Made by a program: the position numbers and the translations under genes
Source: Streptomyces aidingensis
GTDB lineage: Bacteria > Actinomycetota > Actinomycetes > Streptomycetales > Streptomycetaceae
Length of the DNA stretch: 64,000 nucleotides
Direction of reading: 5' to 3'
Assembly (NCBI RefSeq): GCF_900112355.1
Contig: NZ_FOLM01000019.1
Span: forward strand, 1 to 64,000
The notes under the pieces: model-generated
Told to the model about the DNA's origin: nothing
What the model saw: only the letters and a program-made list of their open reading frames with translations
Database searches by the model: none
Shown: positions 55,182-62,892 of the stretch, piece after piece
How positions within the stretch are numbered: position 1 is the stretch's first letter
Layout of the letters: each line of letters begins with the position of its first letter

Positions 55182-56609
55182 ATGGCCCGCAGCAAGTCCG
55201 ATCGTCCGTCCTACCGGTGCACCGAGTGCGGCTGGTCCACCGCCAAGTGGCTCGGCCGCTGCCCCGAATGCCACGCGTGGGGCACGGTCGAGGAGGTCGG
55301 CGGCGCGCCCGCCGTCAGGACCACCGCCGCCGCCCGGGTGGTCAACCCCGCCCTGCCCATCGGGCAGGTGGACGGCCGGCAGGTCGCCGCCCGCTCCACC
55401 GGTGTGCCCGAGCTGGACCGGGTGCTCGGCGGCGGGCTGGTGCCCGGCGCCGTGGCCCTGCTGGCCGGCGAGCCCGGCGTCGGCAAGTCCACCCTGCTGC
55501 TGGACGTCGCCGCCAAGGCGGCCTCCGCGCAGCGCCCCACCCTCTATGTCACCGGCGAGGAATCGGCCGGCCAGGTGCGGCTGCGCGCCGACCGCATCGG
55601 CGCCCTCGACGACCATCTCTTTCTCGCCGCCGAGACGGATCTGTCCGCCATCCTGGCCCAGCTCGACGCGGTCCGGCCCGCCCTGCTGATCATGGATTCG
55701 GTGCAGACCGTGGCCTCCCCTGAGGTGGACGGCGCCCCCGGCGGGATGGCCCAGGTGCGGGAGGTGGCGGGCGCGCTGATCCGCGCCTCCAAGGAGCGCG
55801 CCATGTCCACCATCCTGGTCGGCCATGTCACCAAGGACGGCGCCATCGCCGGCCCCCGCCTGCTGGAGCATCTGGTGGACGTGGTGCTGCACTTCGAGGG
55901 CGACCGCCATGCCCGGCTGCGCCTGGTCCGCGGGGTGAAGAACCGCTACGGCGCGACCGACGAGGTCGGCTGCTTCGAGCTGCACGACGAGGGCATCACC
56001 TCGCTCGCCGACCCCTCCGGCCTGTTCCTCACCCGGCGTGCCGAGCCGGTGCCCGGCACCTGTCTGACGGTCACCCTGGAGGGCCGCCGGCCGCTGGTCG
56101 CCGAGGTGCAGGCGCTCACCGTGGACAGCCAGATCCCCTCCCCCCGGCGCACCACCTCCGGCCTGGAGACCTCCCGGGTCTCCATGATCCTCGCGGTGCT
56201 GGAGCAGCGCGGGCAGATCAGCGCCCTGGGCAAGAACGACATCTACACCGCCACCGTGGGCGGGGTCCGGCTCGGCGAGCCCGCCGCCGATCTGGCCATC
56301 GCCCTGTCCCTGGCCAGCGCCGCGGGCGACATACCGCTGCCCAAGAATCTGGTGGCGGTCGGCGAGGTGGGCCTGGCCGGGGAGGTCCGCCGGGTCACCG
56401 GGGTGCAGCGGCGGCTCGCCGAGGCGCACCGGCTCGGCTTCACCCACGCCCTGGTCCCGGCCGATTCCGGGGACGTACCGCCCGGTATGCGGGTGCTGGA
56501 GGTGGCGGACATAGGAGAGGCGCTCCGGGTCCTTCCTTCCGCACCGCGCCGCAGCCGCGCGCCACGAGCACGCACAGAGCCCGAGCCTGCCAACGAGTCC
56601 CGCCGGTAG
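55182..56609 (+). CDS. radA: DNA repair protein RadA
   Basis: A 475-aa branch-migration ATPase of recombination. Zinc finger CTEC...CPEC (Cys 13, 16, 27, 30), Walker A GEPGVGKS (96-103), the RadA-specific KNRYG motif, and a Lon-like C-terminal domain. ATG 55182 lies 7 nt after TAGGTT, suggesting leaderless expression; in-frame ATG at 55158 is less likely. disA follows 39 bp downstream. Confidence 0.97.
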   Translation: MARSKSDRPSYRCTECGWSTAKWLGRCPECHAWGTVEEVGGAPAVRTTAAARVVNPALPIGQVDGRQVAARSTGVPELDRVLGGGLVPGAVALLAGEPGVGKSTLLLDVAAKAASAQRPTLYVTGEESAGQVRLRADRIGALDDHLFLAAETDLSAILAQLDAVRPALLIMDSVQTVASPEVDGAPGGMAQVREVAGALIRASKERAMSTILVGHVTKDGAIAGPRLLEHLVDVVLHFEGDRHARLRLVRGVKNRYGATDEVGCFELHDEGITSLADPSGLFLTRRAEPVPGTCLTVTLEGRRPLVAEVQALTVDSQIPSPRRTTSGLETSRVSMILAVLEQRGQISALGKNDIYTATVGGVRLGEPAADLAIALSLASAAGDIPLPKNLVAVGEVGLAGEVRRVTGVQRRLAEAHRLGFTHALVPADSGDVPPGMRVLEVADIGEALRVLPSAPRRSRAPRARTEPEPANESRR

Positions 56610-56648
56610 ACTCATGCCGCACGGGAACAACCATCACCGGAGGAGTGC

Positions 56649-57761
56649 ATGGCAGGCGGCGACCGATCAGCAGGGCCCGGAAGAGCCGGATCGGAGAAGC
56701 TGCGTGCCGCGCTGAGCGCCGTCGCCCCGGGCACGCATCTGCGGGACGGCCTGGAGCGGGTGCTCCGGGGAAACACCGGCGGGCTGCTCGTGCTGGGCTT
56801 CGACCGTACGGTCGAGTCGCTCTGCTCCGGCGGTTTCGTGCTGGATGTCGAGTTCACCGCGACCCGGCTGCGCGAGCTGTGCAAGCTGGACGGGGCCGTG
56901 GTGCTGGACAAGGACATCACCAAGATCGTCCGGGCCGGGGTGCAGCTCGTCCCGGACGCCGGAATCGAGACCGAGGAGACCGGCACCCGGCACCGCACCG
57001 CGCAGCGGGTGTCCATCCAGACCGGCTTCCCGGTGGTCTCGGTCAGCCAGTCGATGCGGCTGATCGCCCTCTATGTGGACGGGCAGCGGCGGGTGCTGGA
57101 GGATTCCGGCGCCATCCTCTCCCGGGCCAACCAGGCGCTGGCCACCCTGGAGCGGTACAAGCTGCGGCTGGACGAGGTCACGGGCACGCTCTCCGCCCTG
57201 GAGATCGAGGATCTGGTGACGGTCCGCGATGTGGCGGCGGTGGCGCAGCGGCTGGAGATGGTGCGCCGGATCGCCGCCGAGATCGCCGAGTACGTGGTGG
57301 AGCTGGGCACCGACGGGCGGCTGCTCTCGCTCCAGCTCGACGAGCTGATCGCCGGTGTGGAGCCGGAGCGCCAGCTCGTGGTGCGGGACTATCTGCCGGA
57401 GACCCCGGGCGGCAAGCGCTCCCGCAAGGTGAGCACGGCCCTGGGCGATCTGGACGAGCTGAGCCATCCGGAGCTGCTGGAGCTGGCCATGGTGGCCCGG
57501 GCCATCGGCTACAGCTCCTCCCCCGAGACGCTGGACAGCGCGGTCTCGCCGCGCGGTTTCCGGCTGCTGGCCAAGGTGCCGCGGCTGCCCGGCGCGGTCA
57601 TCGACCGGCTGGTGGACCACTTCGGCGGGCTGCAGAAGCTGCTGGCCGCCAGCGTGGACGATCTCCAGGCGGTGGACGGCGTGGGCGAGACCAGGGCCCG
57701 CTCGGTCCGCGAGGGCCTGTCCCGGCTGGCCGAGTCCTCCATCCTGGAACGCTACGTCTGA
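56649..57761 (+). CDS. disA: diadenylate cyclase DisA
   Basis: Makes c-di-AMP from two ATP and scans DNA for damage. The 370 aa carry catalytic DGAVVLDKD and GTRHRTAQR motifs, a central helical region and a C-terminal helix-hairpin-helix (VDGVGETRARSV). A GGAGGAG ribosome site precedes ATG. The radA-disA order is standard in actinobacteria and firmicutes. Confidence 0.98.
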   Translation: MAGGDRSAGPGRAGSEKLRAALSAVAPGTHLRDGLERVLRGNTGGLLVLGFDRTVESLCSGGFVLDVEFTATRLRELCKLDGAVVLDKDITKIVRAGVQLVPDAGIETEETGTRHRTAQRVSIQTGFPVVSVSQSMRLIALYVDGQRRVLEDSGAILSRANQALATLERYKLRLDEVTGTLSALEIEDLVTVRDVAAVAQRLEMVRRIAAEIAEYVVELGTDGRLLSLQLDELIAGVEPERQLVVRDYLPETPGGKRSRKVSTALGDLDELSHPELLELAMVARAIGYSSSPETLDSAVSPRGFRLLAKVPRLPGAVIDRLVDHFGGLQKLLAASVDDLQAVDGVGETRARSVREGLSRLAESSILERYV

Positions 57762-57793
57762 CGCGCCCCGCGCCGCCGGCGGTGCGGGCGCGT
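57761..57793. terminator. hairpin between convergent disA and surface-protein gene
   Basis: ACGCGCCCCGC and GCGGGCGCGT pair with one bulge around a CGCCGGCGGT loop. Confidence 0.6.
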
Positions 57794-57794
57794 C

Positions 57795-58685
57795 TCAGTC
57801 TTCGCTCAGGGTGAAGACCGACTGTGCGGTGCCGGTCGCGTCGCCGCCGAGGTCGACGGCCACATCCATCAGATAGGTGCCGGCCGGTGCCGGCGGCCGT
57901 TCCTTGGTGCTCCGGCAGTCCCCGGAACCCTCGTCCGCCGCGGCCGAATAGCGGCGGTCCCAGATCACCGAGTGGGTGACCGACGACCCCCGGGCCACGG
58001 CCCTGACCACCGAGGCCGGGCCGGCCGGGCACTCCTGGGACGTCCAGACCTGCTCCTCGTCGTCGCCCCCGGTGAACGCCAGCTCTATGGTCACCGCCCG
58101 GTGGCCGAGGTCGATCCGGCAGTCCGTCCCCGAGGTGTTCTCGGCGGTGACCAGCAGCTCGGGCCGGGACTGAGGGGGGTACTCGGGCTCATCGCTCCGC
58201 ACCGAGATCCGCACCTGGCTCTGCCGGCAGTCCGGCAGGCTGCCCACCGGTACCGAAATGCCCTCACCGCCGCCGCTCTGCCCGGCGGCGGTACCGCCCG
58301 CGTCACCCTCCGCGCCGTCCTGCCCGTCCTGCCCGTCCTGCCCGTCCGCCCCTCCGTCGCCGCCGTCCTGCCCGTCCGCCCCGCCGCTCTCGGCGCCGTC
58401 TCCGGTCTCGTCTGCGGTGCCGCCGGTGGTCTCGTCCCGGCCGCCGGGCCGGGTGTCGATCACGGACTCGGTGCCGGTCGGCCCCGGGGTGATGGACTCG
58501 GCGGGCCCGCCGCCCGCGTTGTCGTCCCGCCCGGACGGCTCCTGGTCCCCGCCGTTGCCCGCGGTGGTGCGCAGCGCCCAGAAGACGAGTACGCCCAGCA
58601 GCACCAGCAGCAGCAACACCACGGTTCGCCGCCGCCAGTAGATGGATGCCGGGAGCGGCCCGACCGGCCTGCGCAGAGATCCCAC
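57795..58685 (-). CDS. membrane-anchored extracytoplasmic protein
   Basis: A 296-aa protein. A basic N-terminus and transmembrane helix (VVLLLLVLLGVLVFWAL) are followed by a Gly/Asp repeat stalk of DGQDGQDG type and a C-terminal beta domain with Cys at DCRQ, DCRI, ECPAG, DCRS, likely two disulfides. GTG 58685 is preceded by TAGAGT 5 nt upstream, compatible with a leaderless start. Divergent from the MutY-type gene. Confidence 0.83.
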   Translation of the reverse strand: MGSLRRPVGPLPASIYWRRRTVVLLLLVLLGVLVFWALRTTAGNGGDQEPSGRDDNAGGGPAESITPGPTGTESVIDTRPGGRDETTGGTADETGDGAESGGADGQDGGDGGADGQDGQDGQDGAEGDAGGTAAGQSGGGEGISVPVGSLPDCRQSQVRISVRSDEPEYPPQSRPELLVTAENTSGTDCRIDLGHRAVTIELAFTGGDDEEQVWTSQECPAGPASVVRAVARGSSVTHSVIWDRRYSAAADEGSGDCRSTKERPPAPAGTYLMDVAVDLGGDATGTAQSVFTLSED

Positions 58686-58878
58686 GCGGAAACTCTACGA
58701 TGCCGCACGCCAATTGCCCCGAGAGCCCGGGCAAGCCACCGCATTGCGACTGCGCAACGGTCCCCCGGACCCCCGGCCGGCCGCCCGTCACGGCACATCC
58801 CCTCTTTCGTGGGGCACCGTGCCGCGTCACGGCGCGGACCGTTTCTCCGCACCCGCCGCCCGTGCCAGGATCGATGCG

Positions 58879-59883
58879 ATGACTGCCACCAGTGCCCCCA
58901 CCAGTGCCCCCGAGCGCGGCGCCGAGCCCGCTCCCGCCGCCCCCGGCGACAGCGCCGGCCCTGCCCGCCCGGCCGGGACCACCGAGACCGTCCCGGCCGG
59001 GGCCCCGAGCCCCGAGGAGCTGCACGGCCCGGTCGTCGAGTGGTTCGACGCCAACGCCCGTGACCTGCCCTGGCGACGCCCGGAAGCCGGGGCGTGGGGG
59101 GTCATGGTCAGCGAGTTCATGCTCCAGCAGACACCGGTGAGCCGGGTGCTCCCGGTCTATGAGGAATGGCTGAGACGCTGGCCGCGCCCGGCCGATCTGG
59201 CCGCCGAGTCCCCGGGCGAGGCGGTGCGGGCCTGGGGGCGGCTGGGCTATCCGCGGCGGGCGCTGCGGCTGCACGGCGCGGCAGCGGCCATAGCGGAACG
59301 GCACGGCGGGGATGTGCCCAAGGACCACCACCACCTGCTGGCGCTCCCCGGCGTCGGCGAGTACACGGCGGCGGCGGTGGCGTCGTTCGCCTACGGCCAG
59401 CGGCACGCGGTGCTGGACACCAACGTCCGCCGCGTGTTCGCCCGCGCCGTGACCGGCAGTCAGTACCCGCCCAACGCCACCACGGCCGCGGAGCGGAAGC
59501 TGGCCCGGATGCTGCTGCCGGAGGACCCCGGCACCGCGGCCCGCTGGGCCGCCGCCACCATGGAGCTGGGCGCGCTGGTCTGCACCGCGCGCACCCCGCG
59601 CTGCGGCACCTGCCCCATCGCGCGGCAGTGCGCCTGGCAGCGGGCGGGCGCGCCGGAGCACGAGGGCCCGCCGCGCCGGGTGCAGACCTACGCGGGCACC
59701 GACCGCCAGGTGCGGGGCAAGCTGCTGGCGGTGCTCCGGGAGTCCCTGGCGCCGGTCCCGCCCGCAGTGCTGGACCAGGCATGGCGCGACCCGGTGCAGC
59801 GGCTGCGCGCCCTCAACGGCCTCCTCGCCGACGGCCTGGTGGAACGCCTCCCCGACGGCCGCTTCCGCCTCCCCGGCGCCTGA
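58879..59883 (+). CDS. mutY: A/G-specific adenine glycosylase (MutY type)
   Basis: A 334-aa base-excision enzyme removing A mispaired with 8-oxoG. The catalytic region has SEFMLQQT, the HhH LPGVGEYTAAAV, catalytic Asp in VLDTNVRRV, and a C-x6-C-x2-C-x5-C [4Fe-4S] set (CTARTPRCGTCPIARQC). The C-terminal OB/Nudix-like region is short. A disordered Ala/Pro N-terminus of about 50 aa precedes it. ATG 58879 is chosen. Confidence 0.93.
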   Translation: MTATSAPTSAPERGAEPAPAAPGDSAGPARPAGTTETVPAGAPSPEELHGPVVEWFDANARDLPWRRPEAGAWGVMVSEFMLQQTPVSRVLPVYEEWLRRWPRPADLAAESPGEAVRAWGRLGYPRRALRLHGAAAAIAERHGGDVPKDHHHLLALPGVGEYTAAAVASFAYGQRHAVLDTNVRRVFARAVTGSQYPPNATTAAERKLARMLLPEDPGTAARWAAATMELGALVCTARTPRCGTCPIARQCAWQRAGAPEHEGPPRRVQTYAGTDRQVRGKLLAVLRESLAPVPPAVLDQAWRDPVQRLRALNGLLADGLVERLPDGRFRLPGA

Positions 59884-59969
59884 CCGGTCACCGCCCGCGG
59901 TCCCGCCCGCCGGGCCACCGCCCCCTCCCGCACTGCGGTAGCCTGCCGCCGGGCATCGGAGGGGGCGGC

Positions 59970-60545
59970 ATGGTGAGCGGGGCGGGAAACGGCGGCGGCG
60001 GTGAACTCCCGGGCCGGATCGGCCCGTACACACCGGTGCGGCGGCTGGGCGCCGGCGGCATGGGGGAGGTCTATCTGGCGCGCAGCCCCTCGGGGCGGCA
60101 GGTCGCGCTGAAGGTCATCCGCCCGGAACACGCCGGGGACCCCGACTTCCGCGACCGCTTCCGCCGTGAGGTGGCAGCCGCCCGCAAGGTCGGCGGCGCC
60201 TTCACCGCCCCGGTGGTGGACGCCGACCCGGAGGCCGGGACGCCGTGGCTGGCCACCGCCTACATCCCCGGCGGCTCGCTCGCCGACCGCGTCCGCCGCA
60301 CCGGCCCGCTGCCCGCCCCCGACGTCGCCCGCCTGGCGGCCCAGCTCGCCGACGCCCTCCACGACATCCACCGCCAGGGCATCGTGCACCGCGACCTCAA
60401 ACCCGGCAACGTCATCCTCGCCGACGACGGCGCCCGGGTCATCGACTTCGGCATTTCCCGCGCCCTGACCGAAAGCCGGCGCCTGACCCGGACCGGCGGC
60501 CTGGTCGGCACCCCCTCCTACATGGCGCCGGTCAAAAGTTGGTAA
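59970..60545 (+). pseudogene. 5' half of Ser/Thr kinase, truncated by insertion
   Basis: 191 aa. Intact glycine loop GAGGMG, catalytic Lys, HRDLKPGN and DFG, ending YMAP then VKSW and stop. In its paralogue at 6600 the same place reads MAPEQLT. The missing EQLTGNG begins at 63042, so the gene is split. The kinase lacks its C-lobe and is expected to be inactive. ATG 59970 has GGAGGGGG upstream. Confidence 0.9.
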
Positions 60546-60927
60546 AGGGTACGCCGCTCAGCGGCCTGGCTGGCTGCGGTCGGCGCTGGCTGAGTAGCCC
60601 TGACGGTCTGGAGCTGGCGTGACGTCGTTGGCGCCGCTGGCAGGCCGCGAAGCGGTGCGCGCTGCCCGGTGTGTCCTGGCCCTGTCGTCCGCTGGCTGCC
60701 CGGTGTCCCGCGCCCCTGGGCACCGGGTCGCAGCCGCCTGCGGCTTTCGTCAGAGGTGGCTCCTTGGGGGACGGCTCCCCCCTCCCGCAGCTGGCCATCT
60801 TGCTTGACACGTACGGCCCGGCGGTCGGGGTCTGGCGGTGACCTAGACCGGCCACCGTATCCGCTGGCAGGAAAGAGGCAGCCGGGCGTAGCGTGAATCC
60901 GGCGAGTTGGGGGTGCGCAGTAAGGGC
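60546..60927. other. left part of the insert, no gene seen
   Basis: About 380 bp. A short plus-strand frame at 60619-60807 has no family resemblance. A TTGACA at about 60803 has no clear -10. Could hold remnants of an element end. Confidence 0.45.
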
Positions 60928-62112
60928 CTATTTAGCTGCGATGCCGGAAAGCTTGAGTAGGCGATTAAGGCGGGGATTACTGCGCTTGTGCCTGGAATCG
61001 GCTACGCGCAGTACCTCTTGCCACATTGGATGGATGCGAGCCAATTGCGGAGCCGTGTCCCACGCTTTTTGCAGGTTCTGGAGTGCGGACTCCATGTTAT
61101 GCACATCCAAGTGAGCGCGTGCCGCTGTGATGTACGTGGGAGCTACCCGTGTTGGCGGAAGACCACTCATGGCTGAATCCAAGTCCTCCGTCAGCTTTAG
61201 GGCCTCGCGTTGCTGCCGCAGGTCGGTGAGAGTGGCAAGGTGATGAACGAAGGTGTTCTTAGGGCCGAAAATGCATCCCTGAATCCTGTGTTCCTCGTTG
61301 AACCGTGCGGATAGCTGGAGGGCGGACGCGATGTGACGGTTGGCCTCACGCTTCGCCTCCTTGTCATCCGTGAGCCTTCCAGCGAGCGTCATTCCGCGGA
61401 GGTTGAGGATGCCAACGGCAAGGTCCCGTTCGTCACCGGAAAGTCGGCTCTCGGCAGAGGCAATTGCCCGGTCGATTAGGATTAGCCCGTTCTCGACGTC
61501 GCCGAAATTGAGGTAAGTACCGGCTCGATCGCGAGCCGCAACGGCTTCGCTGAGCGGATTGCGCTTCTGCTCCGAGGCCCATCGTTCACGTGAAACGGCG
61601 ACTTCTGCCAGATCCATCCAGCGATGCCGGGCTGCCAGCCAGTAGATTGCGCTATACACCTCTGCCAACGCGGTCCAACTATGGGCGTCGTTTAGGGTAA
61701 CAGCAAGAGCGGTCGCCTTCCTGAGCAGTGGGGGGAGAATAGGCATCAGCTCAGAGAGATTGACGTTATCACGCAGAATATTCACCTGCGCGATTTCGGC
61801 ATCTACTTCACCTTCCGGCGGTGCTTCCATTTGAGGAAGGTCATAGTCCCGCATGGCATTGCGGAGATTCTCCATAATGGATTCATCGGAGGGTGTGAGG
61901 GGCGCGGGGCCAAGAATGTCTGCCATAGACACGCCCATCGCGTGCCCGAGAGAAGCGGCCGCTGAAGGTGTGAGGGTGCGGTCTCCCACCTCGACCTTGC
62001 TGAGCAAGGACAGGGACACCCCTGCCTTCCGAGCCAACTTGGCCTGTGACCACCCTCGCTCTTTCCGCAGTCGCGCAACGTTGGCGCCCGGAGCAAGTGG
62101 CTTGGTGACCAT
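60928..62112 (-). CDS. XRE-family regulator with TPR-like C-domain (lower GC)
   Basis: A 394-aa protein. HTH region LRKERGWSQAKLARKAGVSL then SLLSKVEVG; helical repeats in the rest (ALQNLQKAWDTAPQL). Its base composition is visibly less GC-rich than its neighbours, with more A/T third positions, supporting recent transfer. It resembles the regulator at 39576 in length and plan. ATG 62112 is the start. Confidence 0.9.
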   Translation of the reverse strand: MVTKPLAPGANVARLRKERGWSQAKLARKAGVSLSLLSKVEVGDRTLTPSAAASLGHAMGVSMADILGPAPLTPSDESIMENLRNAMRDYDLPQMEAPPEGEVDAEIAQVNILRDNVNLSELMPILPPLLRKATALAVTLNDAHSWTALAEVYSAIYWLAARHRWMDLAEVAVSRERWASEQKRNPLSEAVAARDRAGTYLNFGDVENGLILIDRAIASAESRLSGDERDLAVGILNLRGMTLAGRLTDDKEAKREANRHIASALQLSARFNEEHRIQGCIFGPKNTFVHHLATLTDLRQQREALKLTEDLDSAMSGLPPTRVAPTYITAARAHLDVHNMESALQNLQKAWDTAPQLARIHPMWQEVLRVADSRHKRSNPRLNRLLKLSGIAAK

Positions 62113-62182
62113 GACTCAGTCTCCCGTCACGAGAACGTCGTTACGTCCATGGTCGCACCCTCCGGCAGGGACCGGCCTGATT

Positions 62183-62201
62183 TGTGCAAGCTCTGTGCAA
62201 G
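62183..62201. promoter_or_regulatory. TGTGCAAG direct repeat, candidate XRE operator
   Basis: Two exact copies at 62183-62190 and 62194-62201, 11 bp apart (one helical turn), in the divergent region between the XRE gene and the mini-genes. Confidence 0.5.
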
Positions 62202-62348
62202 TCGATGTTGGCCAACCTGGGTTAACTGGCAGTAGGCGCGTGATCACACAGCTTGTAGCTGGCATCGATTGGGCGTCGCCGTAGGAAGAACCCCCGCGAC
62301 CGTGCCGGGTCCGGGGGCGTGGCCAACGCTGGAAGGAGCGTCAGCACG

Positions 62349-62444
62349 ATGAACAGTAGCGTCCGGGTTTCCGGGCCGGTGGGCAGGTGGCCGGTTTCCG
62401 GCCTGACGGAGTGGGTGTCCCACCGTTGGGTGGTGCGGCCGTGA
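62349..62444 (+). CDS. 31-aa leader mini-gene
   Basis: ATG 62349 has GGAAGGAG upstream. The peptide MNSSVRVSGPVGRWPV... ends WVVRP and its stop overlaps the next GTG (GTGA). It is either a translated leader that couples expression or a real peptide. It heads a chain of four overlapping mini-genes. Confidence 0.55.
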   Translation: MNSSVRVSGPVGRWPVSGLTEWVSHRWVVRP

Positions 62445-62659
62445 GTGCGTGGGTGCGTGTCGGGCGGGTGGTGCAGGACGGTTACTCCCGGCAGGTGGGT
62501 GTGATTGTGGCTGTCCGGGGTCGGTTGGTGACGTTGGCGCCGGTGCGGGGCCGTGGCGGTCAGTGGACGACGCAGCGTCGTTTCCTGCGGCGGCTGGGTC
62601 TGTTGCAGGAAGCGCGTCTTCGGGTCATCGGTGCTCGTCGGCGGGGTGGTCGTCGGTGA
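62441..62659 (+). CDS. basic small protein, 72 aa
   Basis: Starts GTG 62441. SH3-like strand pattern (VRVGRVVQDGYSRQVGVIV) followed by an Arg-rich tail. Overlaps the next gene (GTGA). Family not recognised. Confidence 0.6.
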   Translation: MSAWVRVGRVVQDGYSRQVGVIVAVRGRLVTLAPVRGRGGQWTTQRRFLRRLGLLQEARLRVIGARRRGGRR

Positions 62660-62892
62660 GTGGTCAGCAGACGCCGGAACTGGCGGTAGGTGTGGTCGTG
62701 CGCGAGAAGGCGACCGGCCGCCTGCTTGAGGTGATGGACAAGATCGCCGGTCGCTGGCAGGCGCGTCCGTTGAACGGCGGGCGGGAACGGGACATCGACC
62801 CGGTTGATGTGGTGGTGCTGGGTGAGCGGGAGTCGCTGAGTGTTCAGGTGGCGGTCGCCAACCAGCGTTCGCGTCGGGGGGTGCTGGGATGA
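62656..62892 (+). CDS. small protein, 78 aa
   Basis: GTG 62656. Beta-rich GVVVREKATGRLLEVMDKIA and VAVANQRSRRGVLG end. The stop overlaps the next ATG (ATGA). Unknown function. Confidence 0.6.
   Translation: MSGQQTPELAVGVVVREKATGRLLEVMDKIAGRWQARPLNGGRERDIDPVDVVVLGERESLSVQVAVANQRSRRGVLG

Noticed and set aside
62291..62317. CCCCCG/CGGGGG hairpin upstream of the mini-gene chain as a terminator or riboswitch
   Set aside because: Only a short GC stem in a GC-rich region; no U tract or conserved riboswitch elements.
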